Positions 48,646-61,084 of a stretch of 64,000 nucleotides of DNA are shown here, piece after piece. The stretch spans positions 2,042,501 to 2,106,500 of the forward strand of contig JABELC010000008.1 of assembly GCA_028455995.1 (NCBI GenBank), written 5' to 3'. The translations under genes and the position numbers were made by a program. This stretch comes from Scleromitrula shiraiana (Eukaryota > Ascomycota > Leotiomycetes > Helotiales > Sclerotiniaceae). Within the stretch, counting starts at the first letter, position 1. Every line of letters begins with the position of its first letter. Below the pieces are notes generated by a model. The model searched no databases. It was not told the origin of the DNA and saw nothing but the letters and a program-made list of their open reading frames with translations.

Positions 48646-51600
48646 ATGTCATCGGAATCCGAACATACATCATGGCATCCAGCATTTATGCCAAATGCTA
48701 TTGAAGATATAATTACCATCCACAAACCTACATCAGAAACCATCACGGATTCGAACCTGATTGAAGAACCCGAGTCTTCGAATTATCTGCTACTCGATGA
48801 GAAGGAAGAACATACAAACATATCGAATGAAGGGAATCAGGTTGTGGATGAATTGGATATAAAAACGGTTGATCAAGTTGAGGATAACAATGACCACCCC
48901 GAATTACCACATCTACGAAATGCGCTCGAGTCATCGTTGAAAAGTCTTGGAGGTGTGGAAATGGATGAAAGTCCATCCCATAACAATGCTCCAGAAGCAA
49001 CTGTCGCCGAAGAAGATAAAGCCGAATTCCCAACTACAGGACCTACGAATGAGAGTAAACATGTCAGCTCATCTTCATTTGCGAGAACAGTATCACACGA
49101 TGTGAATTGGGGTGAAGATGACGATGTAGATTCAGAATGGAATCTTTCTCGAGCCAATACCGATCCGTTCAAAATGATGCCTCATACCGATCGAACGAAT
49201 TCCTTCCCTGTTGTACCTCCCGCGCACGATCCGGAACATGATTACCAATACAACCAACCTATTCCTCATTCCCAGGCGGAAGATATCATGAACGAGGTTG
49301 ATAATTCACCTCATGAAATGTTTTCCAACGATGGACCTCAAGGTGAAGCGGATTTCTTTGCGCAACAGACAACCGATGACGCGTTTGATCAAGTCGCAAA
49401 CGATTCGCATGATCCGGAAAATGATCAGGAAGCTTTGGCAGATTACGGACAATCATATGGCGGTGATGTTGAGCAAGAAGCAGACGAGGAATCACGCGCA
49501 CGATATGAGGAAGGAATTCCTCTTGTTCCCCATACCGAAGAAGCGCAACCTACGGATTCTTCTATATTTGCAGATGATGGCGATGCGGGGGAAGATGACT
49601 TTTTCGCTCAGCACAGTGCACCAGCTGGCCAAAACCTTGAACCAGAGAGACCATCATTCGAAAGGAAGTCGACAATGCAAGTTATGGACTCACTAGATTT
49701 CCAACCACAAGATCACAAGGATGGTTTAACCCCCGAGGTGATTAAACATTCACCTGAAATTACGGACGAAAGCAATGCCACTAGGAGTACACTTGAAGGA
49801 ATTTTTGACGGTTCAGAATCCGAATTTCCAGCGGATCTGGGCAATGAACCTAGTGATACGGATCTAGCAGCAAAGTGGAAGGCTGCTCTAGCAGAAGACG
49901 AATTCTTAGACGATGATGATGATGAGCTGTTACCAGATGACGAGGATGAAGACAAAGCCGTTGATCCCGCTGCATTTTTTGGAAGTGACGATGAGGGTTT
50001 TCTAGACGATAACGAGGATCTCAACAATGCATCAAATATTCCAAACCAAGCTCCTACAAAAGATCAGAATGGTCACGTGTCAGGTGTTTCTGGGACTGGC
50101 GCAACAGGAGCTCGACCTAGTAGCAGTAGTAATCGATATCTTCCAGCTGCAGCAATTGCAGCTGCAGCTGCTCCTCCACAGCCAACCAACGCATATGCAC
50201 CTGTAGCACCTTTACTGGCAGATCTTTCCAACCCCGTTGCTTCGTCTACAAATGCCTCGCCATATGTAGCAACACCTCCTATGGGAAGTTATCGTATGTC
50301 ACAGCCACAACAGCAACGTCCAGGTATGCCTAAAGCTGAAAGTTTTGCAAATAGATCTAAGGGTGGTTATGAATCACCTTATGATCTGCCAATGGAAGTC
50401 GTGAAACCTCGTAAACGAGTTAGCACAAGTCAAATGAACCGTGGTTATAATGCATCAGCTCTTCCTGCCAATGCACCTCCACCTAGAGCTAGTAGTATGA
50501 ACGCAAGTTTCGCCGCACCACCACGTACATCTGCGACTCCACCTATTCAACCAATGCAGAGCTCACAAATTCAACAGCCTCAGGTGCCAGCTACAAATAC
50601 TCCTCCAATGGGATCTTCTGCGCCAAGGAAGAGCTCGTCAGGGGGTAGTGGATTTTTTGAGGATTTACCAATCCTCACTAGACCAAAAGTTGCTGCTAGA
50701 CATTCAACCACAGCTAAGTCGTCTCAAAATCAGTATGCTCCACCAATGAACACGGGACATCAGAATTATGCACCTGCCCCTGACCAGGTACCACAGTCAG
50801 CTCCAATTCATCAACAAGCAACCGTACCTCAACCGCCTTCACTCCAACCTCCGATGCAATCTCCTTCAATGGTTCCGGGATTGGTTGCCCCTGAGCGTGT
50901 AAGTCCTTATGCTTCAATTCCATCAGTAAGTCAAATGAATGTACCTGCTGTCACTTCTCGCTATTCGCCTGCACCACCACCACTGCATCACTCCCAAAGC
51001 GCTCCACCGCCTATGGCTCAATCTAGATACTCGCCCGCTCCCCCACAAGCACGTCCGCAATATGCACCTCCTCCTGCTCATTTGCAGTCACCACCACAAC
51101 CAATTCTACCACATTTACCAAGGACTTCAAGTCCGTTGGCGCATTTTGAGAAAAGCCAAGGTCTTAATGGTGAAATTTCGAGTCGTTATGATCGACGCAG
51201 TTCATCTGGATATGATCAGAGTCTGAAACCTCATGTATTACCAACCACAAGAGAAGTGGACGAAACTGAAAGCAATCTCCCACCTCAAACTCCTATCTAC
51301 ACAGAGCAGCCGAAGATGTTTTCATCGCCCCCCCAAGGATCGGGCTCGATATCTCAAACCCCCCCGCCTAGTACAAGCACCGCTGGTCGCATGGGAAGAT
51401 CACCTCCCAAAAGGGCTTCTTCATCAAATTACATACCACAGCAACTTCATTCGAATCTTAGTCTTGCACAAGGTTTTGTTCCACCTCCTAGATCACATAC
51501 ACAATCTCCTGGTAGAGCATTTGGTAGTTCTAGACTTGACATGAGTATGGCTGAACCATATCAAAGACCAGCTTCTATTGAAGCATTGTCACCTCGAAAT

Positions 51601-54600
51601 TCTGAGGCATTCTCTTCAGTTCCAACATTTTCTGCACCCGGACATACTAGTGTTCCATCTAACACCAATTACGTTGCTCCAACGGACGGACGTGAACATG
51701 ATTCTCTCCAAAGATGGAAAGGATGTCCAGTATTTGCATGGGGTGTGGGTGGTACCATGGTTACTTCTTTCCCCAAAGACATCCCTCGATATGGGATTAA
51801 CTCAACTATGCCTTTGATCACTCGAAGTCCTGGGCAAGTTAAGATTCGCAATATCAAGGATGTTGATCCACTGGAAGGTAGACTAACAAGTTTCCCTGGC
51901 CCACTAAAAGGAAAAGCAAAGAAGAAGGAAGTAAATGCATGGTTAGCTTCCGGTATTGAGATCTTGGAACAAAGTGCATCTTATCTAAGGAATGTTTCTG
52001 TACTTTCTCATGAAGACAAACGGACTGAGGAACGCCTGTTACTTTGGAAGATATTACAAGTCTTCATCGATAACGATGGGATTCTGGAAGGAAACCCTAT
52101 TGTCGATAAAGCAGTTAGAGCAGTTTTATCACCTGGTATTGATGATGAAGTTGGACAGGACACTCCATTATATGCCACAGGTGCCGATCTTACAGAAATT
52201 TCTCAATCAGCTTCCTCAACAACTAAAGCAGATCCTATTGATCCTGCTGCAGTTAATCAAATGAGAAGATATCTTTTGAGAGGTGAAAGAGAAAAAGCTG
52301 TTTGGGAAGCTGTTGATAAAAGGCTATGGGCTCACGCAATGTTGATCTCCAATACTGTTTCGAAAGATCTTTACAAACAAGTTTGTCAAGAATTTGTGCA
52401 AAAGGAAGTTAAAAATGTCGGTGATAACACCGAACCCCTTGCTGCTTTGTATGAAATCTTTGCAGGAAACTTCGAAGAGAGTATTGATGAACTTGTACCA
52501 CTTTCTGCTAGGGCTGGATTCCAGATGGTTAGCACATCAACTTTGTCAAGTCCTTCGAAAGATGCTCTTCAAGGCCTTGACAGATGGCGTGAAACTCTCG
52601 GTCTTGTTCTTAGCAATAGAAGTACCGATGATGGCCAGGCATTAACTGCTTTAGGAAAACTTCTTTCAGGTTATGGAAGAGCTGAAGCAGCACACATATG
52701 TTTCGTATTTGCTCGAAGTTCTTCTGTCTTTGGGGGTATCGATGATCCAGCTTCGAATATGATTCTGGTTGGTTCTGATCATCTAAGACAACCTTTCGAT
52801 TTTGATCGAGAACTAGAACCAGTCCTACTTAGCGAAGTTTACGAATATGGTTTATCATTATCAAGTACTTCAAGCATTGCGGTTTCAAGTCCTCATTTGG
52901 CAGTTTACAAGTTACAACATGCTATGGTTTTGGCAGAATATGGACATCGAGAAAAAGCACTACAATACTGTGAAAGTATTGCTACATCTATCACTTCTCA
53001 AACAAGAAGATCACCATATCATCACGCTCAATTAGTTTCATATCTTGACGATCTTAGCAAAAGATTGAAACAATCACCAAAAGATGAACATGGTTCATGG
53101 ATCTCAAAACCTAGCATTGATAAGGTCTCTGGTTCTGTCTGGGCAACCTTTAACAAATTTGTAGCCGGAGATGAACAAGATACTACTGATTCCGCATCAG
53201 TAGCTGGTAGTGCAGCAGATGTTGGTCCATTTGCACGTATTGCCGGTGGTACACCAACAATCAGTAGATCACCATCCGTTGCCGACATCCACGGATCCTA
53301 CAACGGAGGATTAGGGATCAACGGAGTCATGCCAGCAACTCAACCAACTAAAACCGCATCTCGTTACGCACCAGGAGCAGCATATACACCACCATCCTCA
53401 TACGAACCCCCTAATTCCTCTCATGGTTCTCAACCGAGAAATTCATTAGATGGTAGAACGTCAGGTGAATATCGAAGAGGTCCCTATGAACCACAAAGAC
53501 AAGCTTCCCAATCTTCGGAATATAGACCTACGTCTCAACATCAACAATATCAACCTTCTAATTCTATGCCGCAAAATACGGGGTATAGTCCTTATGGAGG
53601 AGGGGAATCTCCTTATACTCCTCAGACTGGAATTGATACTGCGTCTAATAGTTTTGATTCCCCGCAAAGTATGCATGGGTTTGATGGGCCTCAGTCTTAT
53701 CAGCCGCAGTTGGGTGGCTACGAACCACCTCCGGGCAGTTCTTATGAGCCACCTACTGGAAGTTCATACGAACTGCCAACTGGAAGCTCCTATGAACCAC
53801 CTACAGGCAACTCATACGAACCACCTTCGGATGGTACTGGTTACGAACCTCCATCATATCAGCCCAATTCAATGGAAGAACCAGATTCACCAATAAATAC
53901 TCGACCAAAGAAAAGTTTCATGGATGATGACGATGATGATGATATCCCGGCTCTCAAACAACAATCAACTCAAAATCAAACCCAACCTCGAGAGAAAACA
54001 AAAGCGGAAAAAGATCGTGAAGCAGATGAAGCTTTCCGTAAAGCAGCTGAAGCAGATGGTAAGTGCACGTTGCTCCTAAACAAGATAAAATAAAATAATA
54101 ATCACTAACATTCACCTCCCAGCCCAACGCGACAAAAAGCCCACCCCCGCCCCCTCTCAAAAGAAAGGCTGGGGCCTAGGAGGCTGGTTCGGCGGCAGCA
54201 AAAAGGAAGCTTCCCCAGCAGACACACCAAACACTGCCTCTTCGGCACCAAATAAACCCATCCGTGCCAAACTAGGCGAAGAAAGTTCATTCGTCTACGA
54301 TCCGGATCTTAAGCGATGGATCAACAAGAAAGCGGGCAAGGAGGAACAGGTTGCTAAGAGTGCGACGCCGCCTCCACCTAGGGCGGCCGGACCTCCTCGG
54401 ACGGCTAGTGGACCGCCGGCTTTGGGGGGCGGCGGAATTGTTAGTGCGGCTAGCGCGCCGCCCATGGCTATGGGGAGGGTGGCGAGTTTGAGTAGGGGGA
54501 GCTTTGATGGGGAGGCTGGGGCTGGGGCTGGGGCTGCTCCGGGACAAGTGCTTAATAGGAGTCAATCGAATAGCAATCTCGGTGCTACAACAAATGGACC

Positions 54601-54817
54601 TCCTGGCATTGGTGGGGGTGGGGGAATTGGTATAGGAGGAATTGGGGGAACTGGTTCAGCACCACCAAGCAGACCAAATACAAGTATGAGTAATGCGAGT
54701 AGTATTGATGATTTGTTGGGGCCGCCGAGCGCGGGGGGGAGGAAAGGGACGCTTGGGAAGGGGAAGAAGAAAGGGAGGGGGTATATTGATGTTATGGGGG
54801 GAAAACTTGAGGGTTGA
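48646..54817 (+). CDS. sec16: Sec16, COPII coat assembly protein (2035 aa)
   Basis: Exon 1 is 48646-54058 and exon 2 54123-54817, joined over a 64-nt intron (GTAAGT...CCCAG). Phases add to 2036 codons. The N-terminal third is acidic and disordered with clusters such as DDDDDELLPDDEDED. A long Pro/Gln/Ser-rich linker follows. The central conserved domain starts near residue 1020 with RWKGCPVFAWGVGGTMVTSF and PRYGIN. The helical ACE1-type Sec16_C region follows (about 1180-1550, with LRGEREKAVWEAV and RLWAHAMLIS). Near residue 1690 are about six YEPP repeats. Exon 2 has the conserved KKGWGLGGWFGG and KLGEESSFVYDPDLKRWINKKAG, then a Gly/Pro-rich tail. Sec16 organises ER exit sites and binds Sec23/24, Sec13 and Sar1. 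The start is the first ATG after the C/T-rich leader. Confidence 0.93.
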
Positions 54818-55095
54818 GTGGTAGGGTGGTTTGGGGTTGTGTGAGTGGATGAGGGATTGAGGGATATGAGAGGGCGTGGGAAGATAAGGGGAAGGAGGGT
54901 TGTATTATAAGACTGGGAGATAAGATGTGATGGAATGGGATGAGATGTGTAATGTGTTAATGCGTAGATAAAGAATCAAGAATGGAGAATGAAGAATTAA
55001 ATGATTGGATTATTGGTTGTATATGATGGATGCTTGGAAAAATATCTACTTGTTTGTATATATCATATGTAGAGCGTATGTATGTTCGTTTAATA

Positions 55096-56082
55096 CTCGG
55101 TCAAATTAAAATTGAAGCACGCGCAAAATAAGCGAATCGCCTCAAAATCGATGATTTTATACAAATCACCTCTTGCGCCGATGTAAATAAATCAATCAAT
55201 TGTTTATAAAATTATTTAAAATATTTAATATAAATTATTTTTATATTAAAATGTTTATTATTAAAATTGAAAGATTAAATAATGATTTGAAAATTTATAA
55301 TATTTATTTAAATATAAAGTAAAAATCATATAAAAATACTATAATTTTAATTTGATTTAAATTAAATAAATTATTATATTAGAAAGTAATCAAAATATAT
55401 ATAAATATTTAAAAAAAAGCTTTTCATTTAATATAAATATTATTTATATTAAAAATATATAGAAAATACAATATAAGAAAATTAAAAAAGATATATATAA
55501 TGCTTACAAACACTAAGAATCATCAAGTATCATTATAACTTCGATTTTTAAAAATCATTGAAATTACTTCAAATTTTTATATATTATAATTTATATTTTT
55601 ATAATTATTATATTAAAATATCTTTTAATATAATCTTGATTTAAATGAATTGTTAAAAATTTTAAAAATTTTAAAGAGTTAAAAATATCTTTATAACTTT
55701 AATTCTTTAAAAATACTATATTAAATTTTAATATATAATATCTATATTAAATAAAAGTTTTTCTTTTAAATATTTATACATATTTTTATTATTTTTTAAT
55801 ATAGTAATTTGCTTGATTTAAATCAAATTAAAATTATAGTATTTTCATATGATTTTTATTTTATATTTAAATAAATATTATAAATTTTAAAATCGTTATT
55901 TAATCTTTAAATTTTAATAGCAAATATTTTAATATAAAAATAATATATTTTTAATATTTTAAATAATTCTATAAATAATTGATCGATTTATTTATGTCGA
56001 TGTAAGAGGTATTTTGTATAAAATCGTCGATTTTAAGTGTTTTTCGGCAATTGGCGCGTGCTTCAATTTTAATTTGACCGAG
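55096..56082. mobile_element. AT-rich foldback-like element with long terminal inverted repeats and TA duplication
   Basis: The ends are CTCGGTCAAATTAAAATTG and, in inverse complement, the same at the right end (to 56082). TA lies on both sides (55094-55095 and 56083-56084). The inverted arms can be followed for about 370 bp on each side (55096 to about 55465 and about 55735 to 56082) with scattered C/T and G/A differences. About 270 bp of AT-rich DNA separates them. No transposase frame is present. The TA duplication suggests the Tc1/mariner superfamily, and the missing coding part suggests a non-autonomous foldback or MITE-like derivative that was RIPed. It starts 279 bp after the sec16 stop. 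Confidence 0.85.
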
Positions 56083-56084
56083 TA

Positions 56085-56505
56085 CAAAAACAATTATAGG
56101 TTGTATTGGAATTATATGATATCATGAACACGTGAAAGAAAAAGAACAAAGCATGATTAGTTGCATTGCATGTTTTTCTTTTGCAAGTAGATAAGTAAAC
56201 TACACGGAATGTATGTTTGAATGATCGAAAGAATGCTTAAGGAAATAAAGATTTGATTCCGAAGAAATTCAAAAGAGTAAAGCCAGCATACAAGAATGAA
56301 GACCTATATCATGATTTTCGTTAAGAAAAGTTTGAATTAAGAATCCGCAAACGGTATTTTCTTTCCAAAATTCCTTCATTGTAATTTCCTTTCACCTAGG
56401 TCTATCTGATAGGGGATTGCCTTTGCTAAATTATATAATGAGGGGCAATCTCCAATATAGTCCGATTTTGATACACCGACCACTATTATTACATATGAGA
56501 AAACA
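56085..56505. other. Intergenic spacer
   Basis: This is the spacer between the foldback element and the APH-like gene. The small frames at 56417-56625 on both strands overlap the upstream part of the APH-like frame and have no motif. Confidence 0.4.
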
Positions 56506-57768
56506 ATGCAGAAATATACACCTTACGAAGGGGATACCGAAAAGGGATTTGAGGCACACCGCCCACCGCCTTGGAAATGGGTGCTTTGCTAGACCTGCAA
56601 GGTAACCTTTGAAGCGCAGGAGCATGACTCATATGTTAGTCATGTAAAAGTCACAATGAATGCGTTTAGAGGCATGTGGGCATTGGGGGAGAAATACTTT
56701 CTAAAGGAGCACCCCATTCATAGTTATGGAATGCCCGAGAGGAATTATGCGGATTTCCCGATTTCCAAGTTCCTTGAAAAAAATTCAAATATACCGGTAG
56801 CCAAAAATATGACACACTGGAAGGATAAGACTAGTCAATGGTATATGATGGACAAAATCGATGGCGAAATACTTACTGCCCGCGACAGAGGTAATGAATT
56901 AACCCCTGAAGAGCATCGGACGATTGGGACAGAACTCGGCAACTACATTGTGGAAGCACATAAATTTACCTCGACAAAACCCGAGCTACCAGATGGCGAT
57001 CGGGTCAGGGATATGATGTTTGGTGATGACTATTACGAGAACGATTGGATGACTACCGATGTAGAAGAATGGTGGGCTCGTACAGAACCTCGCATTATCG
57101 CGCGGCGCGATGAAGAATGGAAGCAGAAGTTCAAAAGCATGTATTCTCTAAAAGAAGGACAAAAATTCGTACTTTCACATGGAGATTATGCAGGGTATAA
57201 TGTTATGATTAAAAATGGACATATTGTCGGTCTGATAGATTGGGAACATGGCGGCTATCTTCCAGAGTGGTGGGACTGGCATGCCGAAAAGCTAGAAAAC
57301 AACCGAAAGATGGCAATGAGCCTCATAGAAAATCCAAATCAGAAGGAGGCGGATTACATGGACTGGGTTGCGTTGGCCATGATCCAGGCCGGGATGGATA
57401 AACCGATCCCAAAGGAGGTTCTTGAGTTTTACAACATGTACAAAGCAAACGTCAGGCATCCCGATCCCAATGTCAGACCCTTCCCTTATGAGGCGCGTAA
57501 CAGGTTCATATATCGCAAATTTCCTAACTATACACGATATATGGATGATTATTTTTGGAAACTTGGGCCAAGCAACAAGAAGGAAAGGGAAGAGAGGGAG
57601 CGGAAGGAAGCGGAAGATGCAGCTGTTCTAAAGGCTTTCAAACGTCTGGATTTGGACGCACAGAGCATTTTCTTGACTGGGAAATCAGCAAATGACACAG
57701 GGTTCCAGAGGCGTGATTGGTTGCGGATAGGTAAAAGCGAGGAGGAGTATGGGGAGGCACTAGATTAA
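56506..57768 (+). CDS. APH-fold phosphotransferase-like protein, with a nonsense codon in the upstream part of its frame
   Basis: From the ATG at 56656 the protein has 370 residues. It has the APH/choline-kinase-like catalytic loop FVLSHGDYAGYNVMI (H175, D177, N182) and the metal-binding LIDWEHGGYLPEWW (D195). The usual Lys subdomain is likely around WALGEKYFLKEHP. In the same frame upstream, an ATG at 56506 opens MQKYTPYEGD... and reads into VTFEAQEHDSYVSHV directly before M56656. This is broken only by TAG at 56590-56592. The upstream part looks like real protein, so the gene was probably longer. Either translation now starts downstream or the gene is inactivated by one base change (CAG to TAG is possible). 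The C terminus is Lys/Glu-rich. Substrate is unknown. Fungal members of this family are many and mostly uncharacterised. Confidence 0.68.
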
Positions 57769-58670
57769 TAATCGTGCATTTGCGGGTGTTAATTTGGAAG
57801 ATAATCTTCCTTCTTTCTTACTAAAAATCGAGATATGAGTTGGATTTGCTTGTAACAGGATGATGGATAGTGTAAGGTATAGTATCGAATAACCTTATTG
57901 GATGATCAAAGGGGTGCAATCTTTATAGTAATCTTTATCTATGTTGATTTAGTGTATAGCTGTACATTTCAAAAATGGGAATAGTAGAGATATATTAAAC
58001 ATCCAAATAGATTGTAGAATATTTTAATATTGAGCGTGTGTTAGTTAGCACTAGAAAACCACGATTGCAGCACGCCGACCAACCTGTCCACAATCATTTG
58101 TCATTAAATGCTCTCGATTTCAGTCTGTTCATAATCAATCTGATTGATATCAACAATTTATACTTTTTAGGCTCCATTTTACTTATTAATTAGGTGATTT
58201 ATTTGTAATTTTAACTGCTTAAATTTTAAGAGCTTAAAACAACTATACACCGTAAATCCCGTGTGATCACACATAGAAAACTCCCCCATATAAGCTCTAG
58301 CACTACTACCGTGACTATTTACCTCAGGATTATAATTAGAACCTACTTTCTAGAATTAAAGTTGAGGGATTGAAGTTATATGGTAGTCACGTTTTGTTAT
58401 ATTCAACAATTTTTGTTCACTGGTATATCTCCATAGCAAAATTAAAAGTTTCTCCACACTTTAAGTTCAAATTCAAATTACCCTAAATATATGACCAACA
58501 AACAGCCCCTGATGTTTACCCTTTGTCTAGACTCCTCAACTTGAATCCGAATGGGTACTGCTACCTGAGTTTACAAGACTGTCGTTCCCCCCCCCCCCCA
58601 TTCTAATGTATCCAAAGCGTAAAATCAACAATTTCGGCTGCACTTAATCCTCCACTTGACCTTATACTTC
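57769..58670. other. Intergenic region with a poly-C run
   Basis: I see no gene. There is a run of about thirteen C at 58587-58600. The flanks are the 3' ends of the converging APH-like and Cys-rich genes. Confidence 0.4.
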
Positions 58671-59123
58671 CTATAGCAAAGGGGGAAGCAATGCCGCAGT
58701 GATAGGAGGTTCATACTCTGAAATTGGGCCAACATCATCACCAGCACCAGTATCAGAATTTCTCTTTCTCGCGATCATAATCCTAACATCGGGACCATGC
58801 GTACAATCCCCGACTTTAACATTGTCACCCCTTGCACATTCACTACAAGTATCACCCACAAACAACAGAATACGAAGATCCCACATTTGAATCTGAACCA
58901 TGACATCCTGAGTTTTGCCAAATGGGACGGTGTCAATTACCCTGGCAACGTTGGCATCATATGTGTAATGATGAACTTGACCCATGATGTTACTGTGCGG
59001 GTTGCGATTTATCGTGCTGAAGACTTCGAGATATCCTGCGGTGGACAGAAAAGAGCGGCATGCCGGATTTTGGCAGACGGGCTGTCCGGTTTGGTTGTTT
59101 GTACCACAAATAAAACAGTGCAT
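58671..59123 (-). CDS. Small Cys-rich protein of unknown function (150 aa)
   Basis: I do not recognise this protein. It starts MHCFICGTNNQTGQPVCQNPAC, whose four Cys (C3, C6, C17, C22) suggest a zinc ribbon or knuckle. A middle beta-like part follows (VHHYTYDANVARVIDTVPFG, VMVQIQMWDLRILLFVGDTC). Then come CSEC at about residue 95 and a late Cys at about 107, and a Pro-rich end. There is no signal peptide. The frame is uninterrupted, and codon use looks like the neighbouring genes. It has no close neighbour on the same strand. Confidence 0.55.
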   Translation of the reverse strand: MHCFICGTNNQTGQPVCQNPACRSFLSTAGYLEVFSTINRNPHSNIMGQVHHYTYDANVARVIDTVPFGKTQDVMVQIQMWDLRILLFVGDTCSECARGDNVKVGDCTHGPDVRIMIARKRNSDTGAGDDVGPISEYEPPITAALLPPLL

Positions 59124-61084
59124 TGTGATGGTAATTGTGTGGAAAATGATTTAATCACCAGAAACGAGAAACAAGGGAGGACTTGGAACTTGGCACGTAG
59201 AAGCTCAATGGGTAGGTTGTGTTCGTGGGCTGTGAGCTGAATTGATGATCAGCTATAGAAGTATGCAGATAACGTAGAGACGGCTTGGGATTGGGATGAA
59301 ATCTACAGATATCAATAGAAGTCTTCGAGCGTGTACGGTAAAAGCTTACGAATCGCACTGTGAGGGAAGCAGAAACGTCGTTTTTGTCAGTGAGGAGAGA
59401 TGAAGAAGTGATTGAATCAACTGGCTCATGAGTCTTGACATCGAATTTCATCCAGGAATATATACACATTCATCGACTCATTCTCCCATCATAACTAAGT
59501 CAAATCAACATCAGAAGCTACATTGAGACTTTAGCAAACAAGCCCGCGAATTGCACATTCAAAACTTCGTAACTTCAATTTGAACAAATAATGGCTTTGG
59601 ATACCGCAACGAAACTGTCCAACTTTGAAACTGCGGTATAGTCGATTCTTGACAAGTCTGAAGAAAGAATTAAAAGTTGTACCAATAGGATGTTTATTAT
59701 CTGATGGTAAGACATTCGTGCATAGAGCATCTCAAATGCATCCATGTCTTGCTATGGAACAAAGAATTGAAACAGGAGTCACAAGTCAAATATTTTTGAA
59801 CTCCGCCAGGGCGTTTCGTTTGTTCTATTTGCGCCTTGTAAACGAAATAGAACAAAGAAAGCGATGATCTATCTTGGTGGACCGCAGATATATCCTTAGA
59901 ATCCCAAGAGCAAGCCGAATTCCTGGCATGGCTAACTATTCACACACTAATTCCAATCCTCCTCGGGCTTCCAGCTCTGCACTAGCCAATTTATAAATTT
60001 TATTGTAGTCGATAAGCTCGCTCGTCTGTCGATTCTTCTGGTTAGAGATGGGAGTGATGCTAAATTTTAAGATAGTAGATATACATTTTTCACAAATGCT
60101 ACCGGGTTGTGAATGGGATAAATGTATAATACAACGCAATTGATGATGCTAGCCTCGATTCAACCAATCAGCGGGTTGATAGAAACACAATTGCCTCTCT
60201 ATTTCATTTTTCGATTTTCTAGGCCCCTGTTAACCGGGGTTCTCGAATACCATTAGGACTGTAACTTCTTTAACAATTCTCTCGCTAATCCTTATATAAT
60301 TGTGGACCAGAAGTATAAATATCCAAATATTGAATTAGATGCGGTTGTATATGAGTTGTGTGTTAACATCAGATAAACAACCCCGCATCTCCAAGATATT
60401 GAATATTCACTTACTAGCTGAATTCAAAGTTTTTGTAACGTTCTATTGGGATGCTGGGACCGATCCAATATTGAACGTGCATTCAAAAGTCCTAGTTGAT
60501 TCAATCAAGACGTTGATATAATATTATCATCGTTTTCTATTTCTCGTAGGATGAAATTTTCTTTGGTTGTCTATTCAGATCTCTCGGCGAGAAAAACCTT
60601 GTAATGTTCAACAACAAGAAGCAAACCAATTTTGTGGGCTTATATTCACTGTATAATTATAACTGCAAGATTCGATAAAAATGTATCTACCCTGCAAGTT
60701 GAAACATCTCGGTCATATAAGACAAGAAGAATTTGGAAGTAAACAACATATAAGGACCTTGAAGTTAGACAAATCTTCCATCTTTATTCAACTTGAACCT
60801 TCTACTACATGAATTTTTGTACCCTTCTCCGACTTTAAACTTTTGACATTAGTTTTGCTACGATCTTCACTTGAAGTTTCTACAAGAGAACTTGACTATC
60901 AAAACAATATCAAACTCCTTCAAGAAACCTCGAAAATTTTTAATAAACCCCAAACCCACCCCTAAAACGCCATGAGATACCACCGTATTTCAAGGAGAAT
61001 AGTTCGATGAAGAAAGAGAGTTCAATGTATGTCACCAAACACTCATGTTATAACAAATTCAAATACTAACATGAAATCTTCCAG
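59124..61084. other. Intergenic region with possible 5' part of the coiled-coil gene
   Basis: I find no gene to support. A frame opening at 59591 (MALDTATKLSNFETAV) meets a TAG after 16 codons and shifts, and may be a small relic. A good intron, 61027-61084 (GTATGT, CTAAC branch at about 61064, CCAG), lies just before the coiled-coil exon. An upstream exon should therefore end at 61026, but its start codon is unclear because the frame that fits meets TAG near 61000. TTC after AATAG could itself follow another intron. Confidence 0.45.

Noticed and set aside
59591..59870. Small plus-strand gene starting MALDTATKLSNFETAV
   Set aside because: It meets a TAG after 16 codons and changes frame; I see no family to support even a pseudogene call.
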